The notes: a model not told the origin generated them from the letters alone. 64,000 bases of DNA from Volutella citrinella (GCA_034401135.1 JAWZSP010000006.1:62001-126000), one strand, 5' to 3'; counted from the stretch's first letter, positions 9,852 through 21,168 are shown. Numbers and translations are program-made.

Positions 9852-11252
9852 ATGACGGCCTCCGAGAGTACGCCTGCTCTTGTTCCAACTCCGTTTGGTA
9901 AACCGATGCGGGAAAAGTATTTCCTCTTCGCCAGGGGACATGTCAACCTCAACCAAGGTATGCCTCCTCCCTTACTCAACCACCGCCATTTGATCGTGTA
10001 CCAACTCAGCATAGGCTCCTTCGGCGGATACCCAAACACTGTTCGCGCGGCGCTTCGCCGTTACCAGGACGAGGCCGAAGCGGAGCCTGACAGGTTCATT
10101 CGCTATGTATTTCCTGATATCCTCCGCCGCAGCCGGACTCTTCTCGCGGCTCATCTGAACTGTCCCGTCGACGAGCTTGTTCTTTGCCCCAACGTCACGA
10201 CAGCCACCAATACTGTCCTGCGGAACCTTGAATGGGGCGACGGTGACAAAGTCATTTATACCTCAGGGGTCTACGGCGCTCTCGAAAAGACGATTGCGAG
10301 TGTTCTCGACGGCACAGACTCGGTTGGCGTTAAAATCGGCCTTGATTTGCCTAGCAGCCCAGACGAGATCATCTCTCGATTCAGGTCGGCCTTGCAGAAA
10401 GAAAAGGAAGCATGCAAGCAAGCCGGTAAAGGGACGGTTAAAATCGCTATTTTTGATACCATCGTCAGCATGCCTGGCCTCCTGATGCCCTTTGAGGAAA
10501 TGACCAAGATCTGCCGCGAAGAAGGGGTTCTCAGCATGATCGATGGCGCCCACGGACTAGGACATATCCCCATCGACCTCAAGAAGCTAGACCCGGACTT
10601 TTTCACCTCCAACTGCCACAAGTGGCTCTTCGTCCCGCGGGCTGTTGCCGCTTTCTTCGTCTCCAAGCGAAACCAGCATCTCATCCGAACAACCTTTCCA
10701 ACATCGCACGGTTACGTGCCTCAAAGGTCGGGTGATGACGAGGTCCACGACCCAATGCCTTCATCTGCCGAATCCAACGCAATGGTCAAGCAGTTCGAAT
10801 ACTTTGGTACCATGGACGGTGCGCCCTATTGCTGTATCGAGGAAGCACTTCGGTTCTTTGATGTGGTCTGTGGGGGACATGAGGCCGTCCGTCTCTACTG
10901 TACCGATCTGGCCAGGCGGGCGGAGGAACTGCTCGTGAAAACTCTAGGAACCGAGAGCTTTGGCATCACAAAAGCAGATCGTGTCTTTTTTGCGCAAGTC
11001 AGGATGCCCATTGAGATCGGAGAGGATAGGGCCAAGGGCCAGGTGCCTGTGGCTGATGTTGGCCTCGTGACAGATTGGATGCACAACGTATTCGCGGAAA
11101 AGTATCGGACCTACATGTACCTGCTCTTTTACCGCGGGGCTTGGTGGGCCCGGTTGAGTGCGGCTGTCTACGTTGACTTCCAAGACTGCGAGTACGCAGC
11201 ACAAGTTCTGAAGGATGTCAGTGAGAAGGTACGTAGAGGGGAGTACAAGTGA
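9852..11252 (+). CDS. class V aminotransferase-family PLP enzyme (isopenicillin-N-epimerase-like)
   Basis: Two exons, 9852-9957 and 10015-11252, give 447 residues. The 57-bp intron (GTATGC...CATAG) is a multiple of three, so the frame also reads through unspliced. Splicing restores the family start VNLNQGSFGGYP. PLP-site features are MIDGAHGLGHIP (Asp and His stacking on the cofactor) and SNCHKWLFVP with the Schiff-base lysine, near residues 238 and 262. Relatives include isopenicillin N epimerases, cysteine-desulfurase-like proteins and kynureninase-like enzymes, which act on amino-acid substrates by racemisation, elimination or C-C cleavage. The reaction here cannot be read from sequence. 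A RidA-like protein lies next to it, which often accompanies PLP enzymes that release enamines. Confidence 0.85.
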   Translation: MTASESTPALVPTPFGKPMREKYFLFARGHVNLNQGMPPPLLNHRHLIVYQLSIGSFGGYPNTVRAALRRYQDEAEAEPDRFIRYVFPDILRRSRTLLAAHLNCPVDELVLCPNVTTATNTVLRNLEWGDGDKVIYTSGVYGALEKTIASVLDGTDSVGVKIGLDLPSSPDEIISRFRSALQKEKEACKQAGKGTVKIAIFDTIVSMPGLLMPFEEMTKICREEGVLSMIDGAHGLGHIPIDLKKLDPDFFTSNCHKWLFVPRAVAAFFVSKRNQHLIRTTFPTSHGYVPQRSGDDEVHDPMPSSAESNAMVKQFEYFGTMDGAPYCCIEEALRFFDVVCGGHEAVRLYCTDLARRAEELLVKTLGTESFGITKADRVFFAQVRMPIEIGEDRAKGQVPVADVGLVTDWMHNVFAEKYRTYMYLLFYRGAWWARLSAAVYVDFQDCEYAAQVLKDVSEKVRRGEYK

Positions 11253-11560
11253 CGGTATATCTACAGCAACTCGGGTAGATGCTTTAGATATCGCGAAGAG
11301 AAAATTCTTTATCAAATCCTCCAGACCGTTGCTAGCTACAGCGTTGATTGAGCAATGTTGATGCTTTGTACCAACTTGCACAAGCCCAAATATCGGCTCT
11401 CGATTTGGCCATGTCTGCATTCATCGTCCGGACTGCCATAAAGCCTATAGTGTTTACTTGGCTCAAGTTCACAAAGTGTGGGAAAGCCTTTACGGGTACT
11501 CGTAAATCGAGAGTGGACCAAGTCACTCAAGATTGCTACCTAACTCTGAGCTATGCCGGC
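11253..11560. other. intergenic, between convergent genes
   Basis: A 308-bp gap containing two 3' ends; nothing else recognised. Confidence 0.35.
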
Positions 11561-12731
11561 TTACTTTTCGTTCTCGAAAACATTGTACAAAGTGCCAATA
11601 TGAGGAAGAATCTCCACAGCAAACTCATCGTCCTCTCGGATAGTCACATTTGGCTTACGTCCGACTCCCACTCCGGCAGGCGTGCCTGTTATGATGACGG
11701 TACCGGGCTGCAGAGTTGTACCTTGGGATAGAAAGCTGATGAGGGTTGGGACGTCAAAGATTAGATCGCTGGAGCGTTGTCTACATTAGCTTGGGCCGAG
11801 AAGATATTCGCTGAAGGCAGGCTTACTCAAGGGGACTGTCTTGCATGACCTCTTTGTTTCTATAACCCCTGATCCTCAGCTGGGCAGGGTCTGGAATCAG
11901 CTCTTTGGAAACGAGGGTTGGGCCTTTGGAAATTAGCAAATAGATCTTTACATTGCAATTACCATGTTGAGCTGGGACAAGTCTCACTCACCTAAGGGGC
12001 AGGATCCATCGAATCCTTTGGAGAAACACCATTGGGACTGCGCAAACTGGCTTGCTCTACTCGAGACATCGTTGCAAGCCGTGTATCCAAGAACATAATC
12101 CATGGCATCGCCTTCGGTGACGTTCTTGCACTCTTTGCCAATGACAACTGCGAGCTCGGCTTCATAGTCGCCCGTGTCGTCTCGCTGTGTTATGGTGGGC
12201 AGAATGGTCGGTGCCGGCCAGGGATCCCCGAGAGACGTACTAGGCTTCCTGAATAACAACATGCTGTTAGCCACGCAATGAAGATATGTGTGATTCACTT
12301 ACAAGAAGACAGTGGGGACCGTTGGTAGCGCTGCGTTGAGCTCTCGCGCATGCTGCACGTACTGATGTGAAAATGAGGAAGTTAGTTGGTCGGTCTCGCA
12401 GCCAGTAAGAGCCACACTTACGTTGAGACCAATGCATCGAATGGTGCCAACTTCACTCCTCGAAACCGGCGACAGGACTCTTTGAATGAATTCACGAGTC
12501 ACAGTTTTCTCGCCCAGGTTGAGGACGGACGAACCAGACCAAACTGAGACGCCAACATCTTGACCCTGTCGCAGTGCGAGGCCAACATCGACGCATTCAG
12601 GGTCGGGCTCGCCGATCATCACCTTGGACGAGTCTGACTTGGGCACGAAACGTACCAGACCTGCGGTAACGTCAGGTCAAGCAGATGCAAGTGAATTCGG
12701 AGAACAGAGCCGTACGTAAGAATGAGGCCAT
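11561..12731 (-). CDS. fumarylacetoacetase-fold hydrolase (acylpyruvase-like)
   Basis: Six exons (12731-12716, 12660-12422, 12361-12303, 12248-11992, 11923-11827, 11768-11561) give about 291 residues. The 16-nt first exon restores the common fungal start MASF-LVRFVP. Family marks are IRCIGLNYVQHA, EAELAVVIGKE with metal-binding acids, VLGYTACNDVSSR, KGFDGSCPLGP and IITGTPAGVGVG. These metal-dependent enzymes cleave or decarboxylate beta-diketo acids such as acylpyruvates, fumarylpyruvate or 4-oxalocrotonate. The acceptor of the last exon could be 12 nt earlier, adding four residues in frame. It is divergent from the amino-acid permease, and three copies of the shared motif lie in the promoter between them. 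Family assignment is firm; the substrate is open. Confidence 0.85.
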
Positions 12732-12908
12732 TGCACGAAGACCCTTGCCGGAGAGAATTGTCATCAAGATCTTGCAAGGCAACCGGGATGCGCTCGAGAG
12801 TCTGGATTACAACCAGCAGGAGTCTCTCAGCCGCACATGACCTGGCTTTGTTTGGCTTCTTGTCGGAGTACCCGGCCGATCTCGGGGCTCTCTGAATCAA
12901 TCTCGTCC

Positions 12909-12922
12909 TTAAATTTATCAGC
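12909..12922 (+). promoter_or_regulatory. shared 14-bp motif
   Basis: TTAAATTTATCAGC, one base off consensus outside the variable position. Confidence 0.45.
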
Positions 12923-12988
12923 TGGCGGACAAGCGCTCCATCGTCCGGCGCCACTAGTGTACGGATGGTGGGGATGCCAACCACTTCC

Positions 12989-13002
12989 TTAAATTTGTCA
13001 GC
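12989..13002 (+). promoter_or_regulatory. shared 14-bp motif
   Basis: TTAAATTTGTCAGC, a full match, 80 bp after the previous copy. Confidence 0.45.
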
Positions 13003-13042
13003 TCGGCTGATCCGACCCAGGTCTCGCCATCTTGGCGTAAAC

Positions 13043-13056
13043 TTAAATTCATCAAA
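13043..13056 (+). promoter_or_regulatory. degenerate copy of shared motif
   Basis: TTAAATTCATCAAA matches the first half and part of the second; it may be decayed or a weak site. Confidence 0.3.
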
Positions 13057-13723
13057 CCCCGCGGAACCCGTGTAACCGAGTTCATCCCGACAGAGTCACT
13101 CGGACGACCGGATGCGTCAGGGGTGTCGAGTATGTCGCTTGGAGGTGTCAACTGCCGCATTCTTCGCTGCCATATGAGTGTGTCCCATGGGAACCTGAAC
13201 CCTAGCAGTGACCAAGTAGGGGAATGATTAGCAAGTACACATTAGCAGTTAGTGGCGAATAAGACTACTTGTACTGTATTTCTGACGCTCAAAGACAAGA
13301 TATTGCCTCCTTTGACATCCACAAGCCCGATTGCAGCCAGGTTACGTACTGCTTGTGCCCCCACGGTCCAGGGACACGGATGCTCTGGGAACATTGTTAT
13401 TGTAGACATGCTGTACTATCCTTGGAGGAGCCTAGACAGAAACTCAGACTTGTGACAGAGACTCAACAAGACCTGATACGGAGTGACATGTACGTAATGA
13501 AAACGATCCTGCAAATGGTCGCAATATTGACTCCCCAGATTCCCCAGAACTTACCCCAGATACATGCTCCCTAGCCTAGCGTCAATGAAGCTCCCAACCG
13601 CGAGTTGACCCCGCCATCAGGACATCCGGTCGCCCGTTCCATCCATCTCGACCATGCTCCGGCATTATGACTAGTCCCAAGAGCCTCTAGGGAGTTGGCA
13701 CTTGGTTGATGTCTGTGAATGCT

Positions 13724-13730
13724 TATAAAG
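13724..13730 (+). promoter_or_regulatory. TATA box before amino-acid permease
   Basis: TATAAAG about 100 bp before the start codon at 13828, a usual distance for a fungal TATA box. Confidence 0.45.
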
Positions 13731-13827
13731 AGAGTTCGGGGCCTAGGTCGTGTACACTGTCATAAAGTTGTTGCCAAAGCCTGAGAACATCTTCAAATTT
13801 AAACATTGCTCTACAGACTCTGCCAAA

Positions 13828-15668
13828 ATGACTCCTCACCCAGGCGATGCCAAGGTCGATTCACTCTCGGCCACCGTCATCGAACATGAAAAGGCCACAC
13901 AAGTTCCGGACGCCCAGCAACCCATGACCAATGTTGATGAAGAAAGCTTGTGCACCCGCCTGGGACTGAACTTGACGTCGTTCAAGAAGCGCCACTATGG
14001 ACGGGGTCCGTTTGAATTCGACCGGCCGATCAAAAAACGTCACATGCACATGATTGCAATTGGTGGCTCCATTGGTGCAGGATTCTTCGTCGGTTCTGGT
14101 GGTGCTCTTTCGAGAGGTGTACGTCTTGCCCATACCTGCCAAAATAACAAGAGTTGACGATTACTGGTATCAGGGTCCCGCTTCTGTCCTCATTTGTTTT
14201 GGCCTTGTCGGTGTCATGATCTTCAACGTCGGTCAGTAGTTCACACCAGTCTTGCCGCTCGATGAGGCCACTAACATGTGATATAGTCTTTGCTCTGGGA
14301 GAGCTTGCCGTCATGTTCCCCGTTTCCGGCGGCTTTTATACCTATTCCACCCGATTCATCGATCCATCATGGGGCTTTGCCATGGGATGGAACTATGTCT
14401 TCTCCTGGGCTGTCGTCTTGCCCCTGGAGCTGACCGTATGCGGGCTTGTTATTCGTTTCTGGGACGACTCGACAAGCGTCGCGGTCTGGATCACTATATT
14501 CCTCGTCACTATCATCATCATCAACATCTTCGGTGCCATCGGATACGCGGAGGAGGAATTCTGGGCCTCTCTCTTGAAGCTCTCTGCGACAGTCGTCTTT
14601 ATGGTCATCGCTCTCGTCCTGGTCCTTGGTGGGGGCCCCTCGAGTGGCCGCTATAATGAATACCAGGGTGCCCGGCTGTGGTACGACCCTGGAGCATTCA
14701 GATTCGGTTTCAAGGGGTTCTGCTCAGTTTTTGTCAACGCAGCAATGTCGTTTTCGGGGACCGAACTTGTAGGACTTGCAGCAGCAGAATCATCAAACCC
14801 TGCAAAGTCCCTGCCTGGAGCGATCAAACAGGTATTCTGGCGCATCACCCTTTTCTATATTCTGGGGCTGTTGTTTGTTAGCCTGCTCATCCCATCAGAT
14901 GACCCTGCACTTATTTCCCAGACTGCCTATGCAGATGTTCAAGCATCACCCTTTGTTCTGGTTGGTCAATACGCTGGGTTGCACGGTTTTGATCACTTCA
15001 TGAACGTCATTATCCTAGTTTCGGTCCTTTCCCTAGGAATCTCGGCGGTATATGGCGGCTCTCGAACCCTTACCGCCCTGGCACAACAGGGTTACGCCCC
15101 CAAGATCTTCACCTTTATCGACAAGTCTGGCCGGCCGCTTCCCTCTGTCATTGCTCTTATTGCTTCGGGTCCTATTGCCTATGTCAACTTGGTCGCCGCC
15201 GGGCCTGAAGTGTTCCAATGGCTGATCGCGACATCGGGCCTGGCTGTCATCCTTTCGTGGGGCTCCATTTGCCTCTCTCATATCCGGTTCCGGAAGGCCT
15301 GGGCCTACCACGGCCATACTCTGGATGAAATTCCCTTCCAGGCTGCCGGTGGGGTCTACGGATCTTGGCTTCGCCTCGTTCTCTGCTTTGTCGTATTGGC
15401 GGCACAATTTTACACCGCTATCGCGCCACCAGGTCAAGGGTCAGAGCTGAACGGAGTGGGCGGCTTTTTCAAGTCTTATTTGGCCATTCCGGTGGTTTTA
15501 GTTTTCTGGGCCTTTGGGTACTTGTGGAAGAGGCAGGGCTGGCTGAAATTGGCTGACATTGACGTTGATTCCGACCGCCGCGAGGTGGACTGGGAGGCCA
15601 TCAACGCCTACAAAGCGCGTGTTGCGTCGCTGCCAGCCTGGGGAAGACTCTTGCACAAGCTGTTTTAG
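13828..15668 (+). CDS. amino-acid permease (APC superfamily, YAT-type)
   Basis: Three exons (13828-14118, 14174-14231, 14287-15668) encode about 576 residues. The first membrane segment carries the YAT signature: IAIGGSIGAGFFVGSGGAL, then GGPASVLICFGLVGVMIFNV and ALGELAVMFPVSGGFYTY. About twelve hydrophobic segments follow. Such proteins import amino acids by proton symport at the plasma membrane. The cytosolic N-terminus of about 75 residues is hydrophilic, as in GAP1-like permeases. It shares a promoter with the fumarylacetoacetase-fold hydrolase, so it probably supplies the substrate of this block; which amino acid is unknown. Confidence 0.9.
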
Positions 15669-16285
15669 ACGTCTCACACCTTAGGAACCTGGAACAAGTG
15701 TGTGGAGGGAGGAGGCTTCATGCATATGACGGGCGGTATGTAGCAGGTTTTCATCGCCTCATCCTTCCAGTTGTCTATCAAGGGTTCATATCACCCAAGA
15801 TGCCACTGCGACCTTTGAGTAACTCAACAAGTTGGGTTATGCACATCGAGAACTAGTAATATTGTCCCTCTCCCGACTGTGTAGAGCTTCACTTGCATGA
15901 TTTGCGTGACCGTTGGTGACTATTAAATTACACAAAGCATCTTCCCCGAAAGCAGATGTGTATTGGGCCGGGAACATCCTCGACCAGCGATCGATGGAGA
16001 GCAGGTTAAGCTACAGCCACCTCAACTTGGGCGGAGAAACTTGAGCTGGTAGCTGTTTAATCCGAGATTAATCATGTCAGGGCTTCTTCAACGTCTTAGC
16101 ACTTCGGCATTCAATAAGGCAAGACACGCCGAACATGGAATGATGCAGGTCATTTACACGATAGTCCTATTCATGGAATCTCTGCACACTCTTCTAACCA
16201 GATAGATTACAAATAATTGATTTCCAGTAACGTTTCGTAGCTTCTCCTGGCAAGTGTTCATTTCCATTGACAGTTGACGAGGACT
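15669..16285. other. intergenic, between convergent genes
   Basis: A 617-bp gap between the 3' ends of the permease and the aldehyde dehydrogenase genes. It is longer than two ordinary 3' UTRs need, but I see no gene or repeat. Confidence 0.35.
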
Positions 16286-17885
16286 CTAGCCCAGACGGAC
16301 TGCGACAGACTTGGACTGGGTGTAGTTCGCAAGCGCGGCTTCGCCAAGTTCTCGCCCGATGCCCGACTCCTTGTACCCACCAAAGGGAAGCTGGTGATGA
16401 AGCATGTTGTAACAATTGATCCACACAGTTCCAGCTTGCAAAGCATTCGACACCTTGATAGCCGTGTTGAGGTTCTGGGTATGAACGGCGGCCGCCAGCC
16501 CGTAGTTGCTGTCGTTGGCCATGCGGATGGCCTCTTCTTCGTCCTTAAATTTGGCGATGGCGCAAACAGGGCCAAAAATCTCCTCCCGCATGATCTTCAT
16601 GCCCGACTTGACGCCCGTGAAAATTGTCGGCTCGATGAAATACCCCTTGTTTCCAAGACGGCCACCTCCAGTGATGACGGTGGCGCCTTCGGCCTTGCCA
16701 GAGTCGATGTATCCCATCACGCGGTCGTACTGCAGTTGGCTGACCTGGGGACCTTGGAAAGTGTCCTCGGCAAATGGATTGCCGACCTTGTTTTCCTCCG
16801 CCCGCTTCTTAACAGCCTCCAGGAACTTGTCGTAAATACCTTCTTGCACATACACTCGGCTGCCAGCACAGCAAATCTGACCGTGATTGTAGTAAATTCC
16901 AAAGTTAACCCACTCAACAGCGTCCTCAATATTTGCGTCATTAAAGACGATATTGGGAGACTTGCCACCGAGCTCGAGGGTAACCTTCTTGAGGTTGGAT
17001 GAAGAAGCAGCCTTCATGATCTGTCGGCCAACAACCGTTGACCCAGTAAATGCGATTTTATCAACATCCATGTGGGCGCTCAGTGCTGCACCAGCGACCT
17101 TGCCTACACCCGAGACAAGATTGAACACGCCAGCAGGGAACCCTGCCTGGTGGATGAACTGAGTGAACACCAGTCCGGACAGGGGGGTCTGCTCAGCGGT
17201 TTTCATCACAACGGTGTTTCCAGCTGCCAATGCTGGACCGATCTTCCAAGCGAACATGAGGAGAGGAAAGTTCCAAGGAATTATCTGCCCACACACTCCA
17301 ATCTACACGCATGTAAGCTTGAGCAGGTTCGAGAGAGATCTGGTTACCTACGGGCTCAGATCGGGTATAGTGGAACATGTCAGGGGCGACATCAATAGTC
17401 TTGCCCTCAATCTTGTCGGCCCAGCCAGCATAGTAGCGGATGGTTGCAATCACAGCCACGACATCTCCGCGAGCATTGTTGATAGATTTGCCGTTATCAA
17501 GCGACTCCACGGCGGCCAGCAGCTCCTTATTTTTCTCAGCGATGTCCGCAAGCTTGTAGAGCAGAATTCCCCGCTTCTCGGGAGTCTTGGGTTTCCAGAC
17601 GGTGTCAAACGCCTTCCGAGCGGCGGCAACGGCAAGGTCAATGTCCTTCTCCGTACCCTCGTAGACGGAAGTCAAAACTTGTTCGGTCGTAGGATTGATC
17701 ACTTCGAACTTTTTCTTGTCGACGCTCGCGACCCATTCGCCGTTGATGTACCTGAATCAAAGGGTTCAGTGACCTGGGGTCTCGTTCTCTGCCCAATTTC
17801 CAGGGGATGAAATGACCTACAGGCCAATTGGCTGCTGATAGGGGCCAGTGACTGGCGTCTCGAGTTGGACAGTTAGGTGAGCCAT
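16286..17885 (-). CDS. NAD(P)+-dependent aldehyde dehydrogenase
   Basis: Three exons (17885-17821, 17751-17352, 17302-16286) give 493 residues, the normal ALDH length. The coenzyme region has [22 protein letters not shown] and FTGSTVVG. The catalytic Glu is in [12 protein letters not shown] and the catalytic Cys in [17 protein letters not shown] and [14 protein letters not shown] complete the set. It oxidises an aldehyde to an acid; by similarity it belongs with the broad ALDH1/2-like fungal enzymes. No mitochondrial presequence is seen, so it is probably cytosolic. It is divergent from the Zn2Cys6 regulator with one motif copy between them. In this cluster it could oxidise a semialdehyde intermediate, which is inference. 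Confidence 0.92.
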
Positions 17886-18017
17886 GGTTGACAGCAGAGA
17901 GGTGTGCTGCTGGGATGTAGAATCGAATTCAAGGGTCAGCAGCGAGATGGTGGTCTTGATGCTCGCGTCTTGGTAATCTCGAGAGGTTCTATTCCCAGAA
18001 AGCGGCGGCTTCGTTGC

Positions 18018-18025
18018 ATTATATA
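18018..18025 (-). promoter_or_regulatory. TATA box before aldehyde dehydrogenase
   Basis: TATATAAT on the minus strand, about 135 bp before the start codon. Confidence 0.4.
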
Positions 18026-18310
18026 GTAACAGCTACTCCAGCAGACTCTGGACAAAACTTGTTGCTCGGACTGATTAGCTGTAGGGTAGCCTTTGTCTCT
18101 GCTCCACGCTTGACGTTGTCGCTGGTCACATCCCTGCCCATCCTCTTAGCGAATGTCCCATCAGTCCCCAACTCCACAGAGCAGCTCGGAATAGTCCTAT
18201 TGGTCAATCATTCCCTCGTGAAGCTCCGTGTGTACCCCTCTCCTATCCACAATCTCCGAGTCAGCCCTTGTCCAATCGGAGAACTCCTTGTAACCCCACC
18301 CTTCCCACTG

Positions 18311-18324
18311 TGTAATTGGTCAGC
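18311..18324 (+). promoter_or_regulatory. shared 14-bp motif
   Basis: TGTAATTGGTCAGC; the right-hand 11 bases match the other copies. Confidence 0.4.
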
Positions 18325-18586
18325 AGCATCTAGACTGGGTCTCAGCTTCTGTGGGTAACGGCTAGTGGCGGTGGTTTCCAGATTTGTCATCCAATATACC
18401 GAGCCTGTAGAGGGCGTGGCGTAATTAGTACTAGCACCAGCTGTTCTGCAAAGGGCGGAGGTTAATCTGTTCCCCGCATAACCCGATTTTCTACCAGAGC
18501 CTGCTTTTGCTTGCTTGCGGCCATGTCAAGCCGTCCTTCACCAACACCACACACGTCGCCGTCAGCTTCCAAGCTCCAGCCCGGTC

Positions 18587-20793
18587 ATGTCTGACTTCCG
18601 TGACGATGCCGACCCTGCCGACGCCCAGATGAATAGAGCCCGATCCAAAAGAACCCAAGTCGTGCGGGCTTGCGACTCGTGCAGACAACATCGCATCAAA
18701 TGCGACAGTCGTGTTCCTTGCTCCAACTGCAACGCCAGGGGCACCAGATGCAGCAATGCCACCGTTAAATCCATGTCACCTCCCGAGGCCTATCGAGAAA
18801 TCGAACGTCTCAGGGTCAAAGTCCAAGAACTCGAGAAGAAGCTTGAACAAGAGCGATATGAGCACAACAAAGGGGCGGGCCATCGACTGCCAACCGGTGT
18901 CGTCTTCAATGCCCATGAACAACATACCCTCCCAGCCGCCACTGCAACCAGCCCCGAGAGCCTCGCCGGGGTCAGCATGGCCTCTATATTCGTTCTAGGC
19001 CATCGAGAAATGAAGCTTGGTACGGAGACTCGTCATTATTTTGCTTCATCGAGCGCATTTTGAGCTTCTTGACCACCTCCTTGAGCAGAAGCCACGATTC
19101 CGAGGAAATGCTGAATCCCAACTCTTCGAGCACTCTACTCGACGAACCTTGCCGAATGGACGACGACAACAACAATCTTAGATACAAAGACGTACACGAG
19201 ACACCGGCCGTTGCATCCGACCCCGACATCTCTATCGCTAGAGACTTTTTGAGCCCTATGCACGAGGAATATTTCCTTGGGCTCTACTGGGCATCCTACC
19301 ATACTTCCGTGTTCCCCATCCTTGACGAGACACAATTCAAGAAGGACTACCGTGCTTTGTGTTCGCCGCAGGGAAGCGGGAGATTGCCTTCTGCCGTCGT
19401 CGATATAGTGGTCGCCATCTGCATTCAAATGGGGACTTCGTCGTTGTCCAAGCAAGCCCTGACGGCCAGTCACACAGGGGTGGCAGTCCCTGGGCGCCAG
19501 TATTATCTCCGCTGCCAACAACTGCTGGCATATGAACTAGAGAACCCTACCTTATCGACGCTGCAATGCCAAACTCTGAGTGGCGTCTATCTCTGCTCTG
19601 CCAACTTCCACAACATGTCCGATAGAATGTGCGCCACTGCCGCCCGCACCGCATACATGCTCGGCCTGCACATGGATCCGCCGGAGTCAACATCAATCCA
19701 AGAGAGGGAATTGAGGAGGCGGCTGTGGTGGGCCCTCGTAATCATGGATAGCAAGATTACCATCAAGTATGGGCGCCCCTTCTTCCTCCACTGGACAACG
19801 GCATTGCCTCCTCGGCTGCCCGACGATGACCCTGAGGCGGCAATTCGCGCAGGATCCGAACTGACGCCGCTTGGAAACAACCTGAGTTGGCTGAGCTTCC
19901 ACCGTGAGCATACAAAACTCTTGGTTGCTCGTTCGGCCTACACCAAGTGCTACAAATTGGAGAAGGGCGAGAACGGGCAGAATCTTTTGGCAAGACAAGC
20001 AGAAGTCCTGAGCTCATGCGTGAAAGAAATGGAAGCCTGGGCAGCAGGGGTGCCACGCGCACTGCAGACGAAGCGAGTCAACAACGACCGTCCACTCTCC
20101 ACTGATGTCTCTGAACTCCGTGTTGACCCCTTCTCGCCTCTCTGGCTGCAGAGGCAAAGTCTCCTTCTCGAGTTGATGTATCACAACCTTTGCATCAACC
20201 TCTACCGCCCTTTCATTCACTTTGGCCAAGGCCCTGCATCAGACGTTGCGGAACAGACAGCCATGAAGTGTGCCGGGCATGGCATAGCTCTCACCAGAAT
20301 TCTTCATCAGGTGTTGAATTCTACATCTATCCTCACCGGCTGGCACGAGGCTTTTCAGTGGCAATGGAACGCAGCCATGACTTTGGCCGGATTTGTGTTG
20401 GCCTGCCCCCGAGCCGATTCTATACCAGCCGCCAGGACCAGTCTCGAGGAGTCAGTGGCCAACCTGGATGACTTTGGAAGAAGCATCGCTGTTGCAGCCA
20501 ACGCGGCAACTATCGTGCGAAAGCTCCAAGACAAGATTTATCGATTATTCCATCGTGATATTGATGTGCAGACCACTTCGGCGGCAAACAAGATGGCAGA
20601 TGCAACAATACTCGTGTCTGGCATCACAGACCCATTCCTGGAGACATCCGAATCTATGAACTTGAGGGAGATTGACCTTGGATTTGATGAGATGGCCGAT
20701 TTGTCTTTCCAGGATGTTCTCAACATGGCCTCCAATGTGGATCAGTACGCCAAGCCCAACATGTTATGGACCTCGTGTTTCTTGGCGCAATAA
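18587..20793 (+). CDS. Zn2Cys6 fungal transcription factor (candidate regulator of the catabolic block)
   Basis: The zinc cluster CDSCRQHRIKCDSRVPCSNC lies near residues 28-47 and completes with a further Cys in GTRC. A coiled coil (EIERLRVKVQELEKKLEQE) follows it, as in dimeric family members. After a frame change the second exon carries the family phrase RNEAWYGDSSSLF and the middle-homology region (RRRLWWALVIMD). An intron must lie between about 18,897 and 18,998. The frame-consistent choice is 18899-18951 (53 bp), but its donor is weak, so the joint is uncertain. The protein is about 717 residues. It sits at the edge of the block and shares a promoter with the aldehyde dehydrogenase, the usual position of a pathway-specific activator. 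Confidence 0.8.
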
Positions 20794-21168
20794 TGTAACA
20801 TTTGATTCTGAGCCACTCCGTGGCATCCGTGCGCATTCTGATCCTGGTTGATAAGCGGCCTGGGATTTGTCATCTAATCATTTCCCGGCACGCGGTTGCA
20901 GCCTGACCAGGCTCTTCCGGTAATGCCGTGTTACTTTGCAGCTGTGACAGGCAAATTTTTAGAGGCTTGAAATGTCTACGAGCACTGCTGGTGGCTTTGT
21001 ACACAAGACAACATGCCAAGTTCTTGGCTTTTGGGCCAGGGCCGGCGGTCAAAGGACGCACCCCCCCCTTTTCAGGACTTGAACGATGCAACCCTAACGA
21101 TCGAATTTTTACCCAGATCCGTATCCGCGACCTTCGGGTCCCGATACATATAGAGACAAGCACTAACT
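20794..21168. other. intergenic region before the P450
   Basis: A 375-bp gap with a run of about ten C near 21060. I looked here for an exon coding the missing P450 membrane anchor and found none. Confidence 0.35.

Larger units (their letters stand above)
12732..13827. promoter_or_regulatory. divergent promoter region, hydrolase / permease, with motif copies
   Basis: A 1.1-kb gap between opposite starts. It carries two full copies and one degenerate copy of the 14-bp motif at 12909, 12989 and 13043, the closest 178 bp before the hydrolase start. A TATA box lies near 13724 before the permease. I see no gene in the rest. Confidence 0.5.
17886..18586. promoter_or_regulatory. divergent promoter region, aldehyde dehydrogenase / Zn2Cys6 regulator
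   Basis: A 701-bp gap with outward-facing starts. It has one copy of the shared motif at 18311 and a weaker TATTGGTCAATC at 18199. A TATATAAT box on the minus strand at 18018-18025 suits the aldehyde dehydrogenase. Confidence 0.45.

Noticed and set aside
11348..11731. 127-codon plus-strand open frame
   Set aside because: It overlaps the last exon of the fumarylacetoacetase-fold gene on the other strand and has no features of its own.
16274..17002. 242-codon plus-strand open frame
   Set aside because: It is antisense to the aldehyde dehydrogenase and has no recognisable features of its own.
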